NCBI RefSeq assembly: GCF_023954305.1
Contig: NZ_JAMLIG010000001.1
Location: forward strand, 930,001-994,000
DNA from: Mesorhizobium sp.
GTDB taxonomy: Bacteria > Pseudomonadota > Alphaproteobacteria > Rhizobiales > Rhizobiaceae
Length of the DNA stretch: 64,000 nucleotides
Direction: 5' to 3'
In this document: positions 61,922 to 64,000 of the stretch, piece by piece
How positions within the stretch are numbered: the stretch's first letter is position 1
Layout of the letters: each line of letters starts with the position of its first letter
Made by a program: the position numbers and the translations under genes
The notes under the pieces: model-generated
Told to the model about the DNA's origin: nothing
What the model saw: only the letters and a program-made list of their open reading frames with translations
The model's database searches: none

Positions 61922-62103
61922 TCTCCGCATCCCGCTGGCTTAACCTTCATTTCCGAAACTCGGCCGAATATTCGCCCGCGGGGCGATTGCGGTTTGACTT
62001 CGCCGCAATGTCGGCGCAAGAGCGGTCTAGAGCCTCTCACGCTGGGACGGGAAATCGCGTGCGGGTACGGGCGCTTAGGGCAATTATCAGTCAGGTCTGA
62101 CGG

Positions 62104-63027
62104 GTGGGTATCTATCTCCCCATCGCCGAGATGTCGGTCAATGTATTCGTCCTGCTGGCGATGGGCGCGGCAGTCGGATTTCTGTCGGGCATGTTCGGCG
62201 TCGGCGGCGGTTTTCTGATCACGCCGCTGCTGATCTTCTACAACATTCCGCCGGCGATCGCGGTCGCAACAGGGGCCAATCAGGTCATCGCCTCGTCCTT
62301 CTCCGGCACGCTCGCGCACCTGAAGCGTGGCACGGTGGACATCAAACTCGGCCTCGTTCTGCTTGCCGGCGGCATCGTCGGCTCGTCCATCGGCGCCTAT
62401 GTCTTCGCGATCCTGCGGTCGTTCGGCCAGCTGGATCTGGCGATCTCCCTGCTCTACGTCGTCTTCCTCGGGACCGTCGGCGGCCTGATGTTGATCGAGA
62501 GCCTGAACGCGATCCGCCAGGCGCGCGCGGGTGCCGCGCCGGCGCTGAAGAAATCCGGACAGCACAACTGGATCCTGCGCCTGCCGCTCAAGATGCGCTT
62601 TCGCGCCTCCAAACTGTTCGTCAGCGTCATACCCGTTCTGGGACTGGGCGCAGGCATTGGTTTCCTCGCCGCCATCATGGGCGTCGGCGGCGGCTTCATC
62701 ATGGTGCCGGCGCTGATCTACCTGTTGAAGGTGCCTACAAACGTGGTCATCGGCACGTCGCTGTTCCACATCATGTTCACCACAGCCTACACGACGCTGG
62801 TGCAGTCGACGCTTAACCAGACCGTCGACATCGTGCTCGCTTTCCTGCTGATGGTGGGCGGCGTTGCCGGCGCGCAATACGGCGCGAAGATGGGCCAGCG
62901 GCTGCGCGGGGACCAGTTGCGCGCGCTTCTGGCTGCGCTGGTTCTGGCGGTCGCACTGCGTCTCGCCTTCGATATGTTCGCGGCGCCCGGCAGCGTCTAC
63001 CTCATCGCCTCGCCGGACGGAAGCTAG
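62104..63027 (+). CDS. TSUP-family (TauE/SafE) membrane permease
   Basis: A 307-residue protein with eight or so spans built from two halves, each with a GVGGGF motif (about 32-37 and 196-201). Family members export sulfite, sulfoacetate or related anions. Starts GTG 62104. It is two bases before a TIGR02186 gene, a pairing conserved in rhizobia, so the partner may assist export or sensing. Confidence 0.88.
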   Translation: MGIYLPIAEMSVNVFVLLAMGAAVGFLSGMFGVGGGFLITPLLIFYNIPPAIAVATGANQVIASSFSGTLAHLKRGTVDIKLGLVLLAGGIVGSSIGAYVFAILRSFGQLDLAISLLYVVFLGTVGGLMLIESLNAIRQARAGAAPALKKSGQHNWILRLPLKMRFRASKLFVSVIPVLGLGAGIGFLAAIMGVGGGFIMVPALIYLLKVPTNVVIGTSLFHIMFTTAYTTLVQSTLNQTVDIVLAFLLMVGGVAGAQYGAKMGQRLRGDQLRALLAALVLAVALRLAFDMFAAPGSVYLIASPDGS

Positions 63028-63029
63028 CA

Positions 63030-63842
63030 ATGCGCCGCGCCGCGCTCCTTGTCGGCATGATGCTGGGCTTGGCGCCGGCCTTGTCCGCCGCGCCGCTGCA
63101 AGCACTCGCCCAGCAGGAAGTGCCCGCCCAGGTGCCGGAGAATATCCAGATCGGCCTGTCGACCAATCGCGTCACGATCACCTCGGACTTCTCTGGCGCG
63201 GACCTGACGATCTTCGGCGCAATCGACAATTCGGATCCGCAGATCAGCCGCCAGGGCGGCTATGACGTCATCGTGGTCCTCGAGGGCCCGGCGCAGCCGC
63301 TGGTGATCTGGCGGCGGGCACGTATCCTCGGAGTCTGGGTCAATGCCCAGTCGCAGAGCTTCGTCAACGTGCCGCTGTCCTATTCTGTGGCGACGACGCG
63401 CGCGCCGCAGGATATCACCAACCCCGACAGCTACAGGCGCCTGTCGCTCGGCGCCTCCTATATCTACCTGCAACCGGAGGACCGCGCCGGCAACCCGGCC
63501 ACCATTGCCGAGTTCACCGCGGCCCTGCGTGAGCGGAAGCTCGCGGCCGGTCTCTACAGCGAGAATATCGGCGGCGTTCAGTTCCTCTCCCAGACGCTCT
63601 TCCGTGCCACGCTCAACCTGCCGCCCAACGTTCCGGTGGGAACCCACAAGGCGCGCGCGTTCCTGTTCCGCAACGGCGAGTTCATGAAGGAAACCTCGTC
63701 CAGCCTCGCCATAGTCAAGGCAGGTTTCGAGCAGACGGTGTATCGCACAGCGCACGAGCAGAGCTTCCTCTACGGCCTGCTCGCCGTGGCGATCGCGATG
63801 CTGACCGGCTGGATGGGCCGGCTGATCTTCCGCAAGGACTGA
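63030..63842 (+). CDS. TIGR02186-type membrane-anchored periplasmic protein
   Basis: A 270-residue protein with a signal peptide (cleavage about 27), a beta-rich extracytoplasmic domain (SQSFVNVPLSYSVATTRAPQ region) and a C-terminal membrane helix (about 245-263). It matches TIGR02186, a conserved family of unknown function always near a TSUP exporter. Its stop overlaps the next ATG (TGATG), so the next gene is in the same operon. Confidence 0.85.
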   Translation: MRRAALLVGMMLGLAPALSAAPLQALAQQEVPAQVPENIQIGLSTNRVTITSDFSGADLTIFGAIDNSDPQISRQGGYDVIVVLEGPAQPLVIWRRARILGVWVNAQSQSFVNVPLSYSVATTRAPQDITNPDSYRRLSLGASYIYLQPEDRAGNPATIAEFTAALRERKLAAGLYSENIGGVQFLSQTLFRATLNLPPNVPVGTHKARAFLFRNGEFMKETSSSLAIVKAGFEQTVYRTAHEQSFLYGLLAVAIAMLTGWMGRLIFRKD

Positions 63843-64000
63843 TGATGGAAAGCGAAGGCGGACCGGAACACGTCCTGCGAGGCCCGGCGATGAAGCTCTC
63901 GCTGGCGGGCTGCGTTCCGCTCCTCGTGCTGACCCTCTGGCTGGTTTCCATCCCGCAGGACCATGTCTGGCGGACCGACACGATCGTCCTGCTCAAGACA
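63842..64000 (+). CDS. Truncated membrane protein, 3' end outside window
   Basis: Open from ATG 63842 (overlapping the previous stop) or ATG 63845 to the right edge, 53 codons with no stop. It has one hydrophobic segment at about 20-36 (SLAGCVPLLVLTLWLVS) after a polar start. No family assignable from this fragment; operon membership with the TSUP/TIGR02186 genes suggests an envelope role. Confidence 0.65.
   Translation, partial: MMESEGGPEHVLRGPAMKLSLAGCVPLLVLTLWLVSIPQDHVWRTDTIVLLKT

Noticed and set aside
61525..63105. 526-residue minus-strand frame opposite TSUP
   Set aside because: Antisense to clear TSUP membrane spans; no ribosome site or family.

Overview
The window looks like ordinary chromosome from a GC-rich alphaproteobacterium of the order Hyphomicrobiales (Mesorhizobium/Phyllobacteriaceae-like). 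This rests on recognised genes: 5-aminolevulinate synthase (hemA), GcrA, class I lysyl-tRNA synthetase, the argD-argF-hslO order, a SAM-II riboswitch before metZ, and rhizobial-type palindromic intergenic repeats. There is no phage, plasmid, insertion sequence, CRISPR array or rRNA operon. One tRNA gene (Gly, anticodon CCC) lies at 27.1 kb.

Layout. 0-6.1 kb: a 5'-open hypothetical gene, a palindromic repeat, then a polyamine-type ABC importer (binding protein, two permeases, ATPase) followed by an amidohydrolase/deaminase. 6.4-12 kb: a DUF1127 peptide divergent from a GcvA-like LysR regulator, then a response regulator convergent with a very large transporter-fused hybrid kinase (CrbR/CrbS-like). 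12-22.7 kb: mscL, an aminotransferase, hemA and galE (divergent, with an FNR/FixK-type box between), a D-Ala-D-Ala carboxypeptidase lipoprotein, small envelope proteins, DUF952-pyrD, a MATE exporter and a histone-deacetylase-like hydrolase. 22.8-27.1 kb: an accessory patch with an FkbM methyltransferase of lower GC and two tandem, near-identical secreted trypsin-like proteases, ending at the 3' end of the tRNA gene.

27.2-40.5 kb: an M19 dipeptidase, a voltage-gated cation channel, long-form dCTP deaminase, SAM-II riboswitch with terminator and metZ, ridA with a CDP-alcohol phosphatidyltransferase, apaG, the hslO-argF-argD unit, gcrA, phoU-phoR (no pst genes between or beside them) and ppk2. 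40.4-48.7 kb: a membrane glycosyltransferase with a GspE-N-type domain, an orphan solute-binding protein, a TerB-like protein with a sterol-desaturase-family protein, a HicA/DUF1902 toxin-antitoxin pair, lysyl-tRNA synthetase, an SNase-like secreted protein and an S24/LexA-like repressor. 48.8-57.9 kb: a minus-strand fatty-acid beta-oxidation block (MerR regulator, two acyl-CoA dehydrogenases, OsmC, thiolase, FadJ-like enzyme, thioesterase, GSH-dependent isomerase) with a perfect 36-bp palindromic operator. 58.3-64 kb: a 1208-residue PodJ-like polarity factor behind a CtrA-like site and CcrM (GANTC) sites, then a TSUP exporter, a TIGR02186-type protein and a truncated membrane protein.

I did not find a clear new defence or mobile system. 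The least explained parts are the duplicated secreted proteases beside the tRNA, the hairpin-terminator at the very start of the argD transcript, the two GntR-like sites covering the ABC-importer promoter, the GspE-N/glycosyltransferase fusion that overlaps ppk2 antisense, and the TSUP-TIGR02186-membrane protein cluster cut by the right edge.
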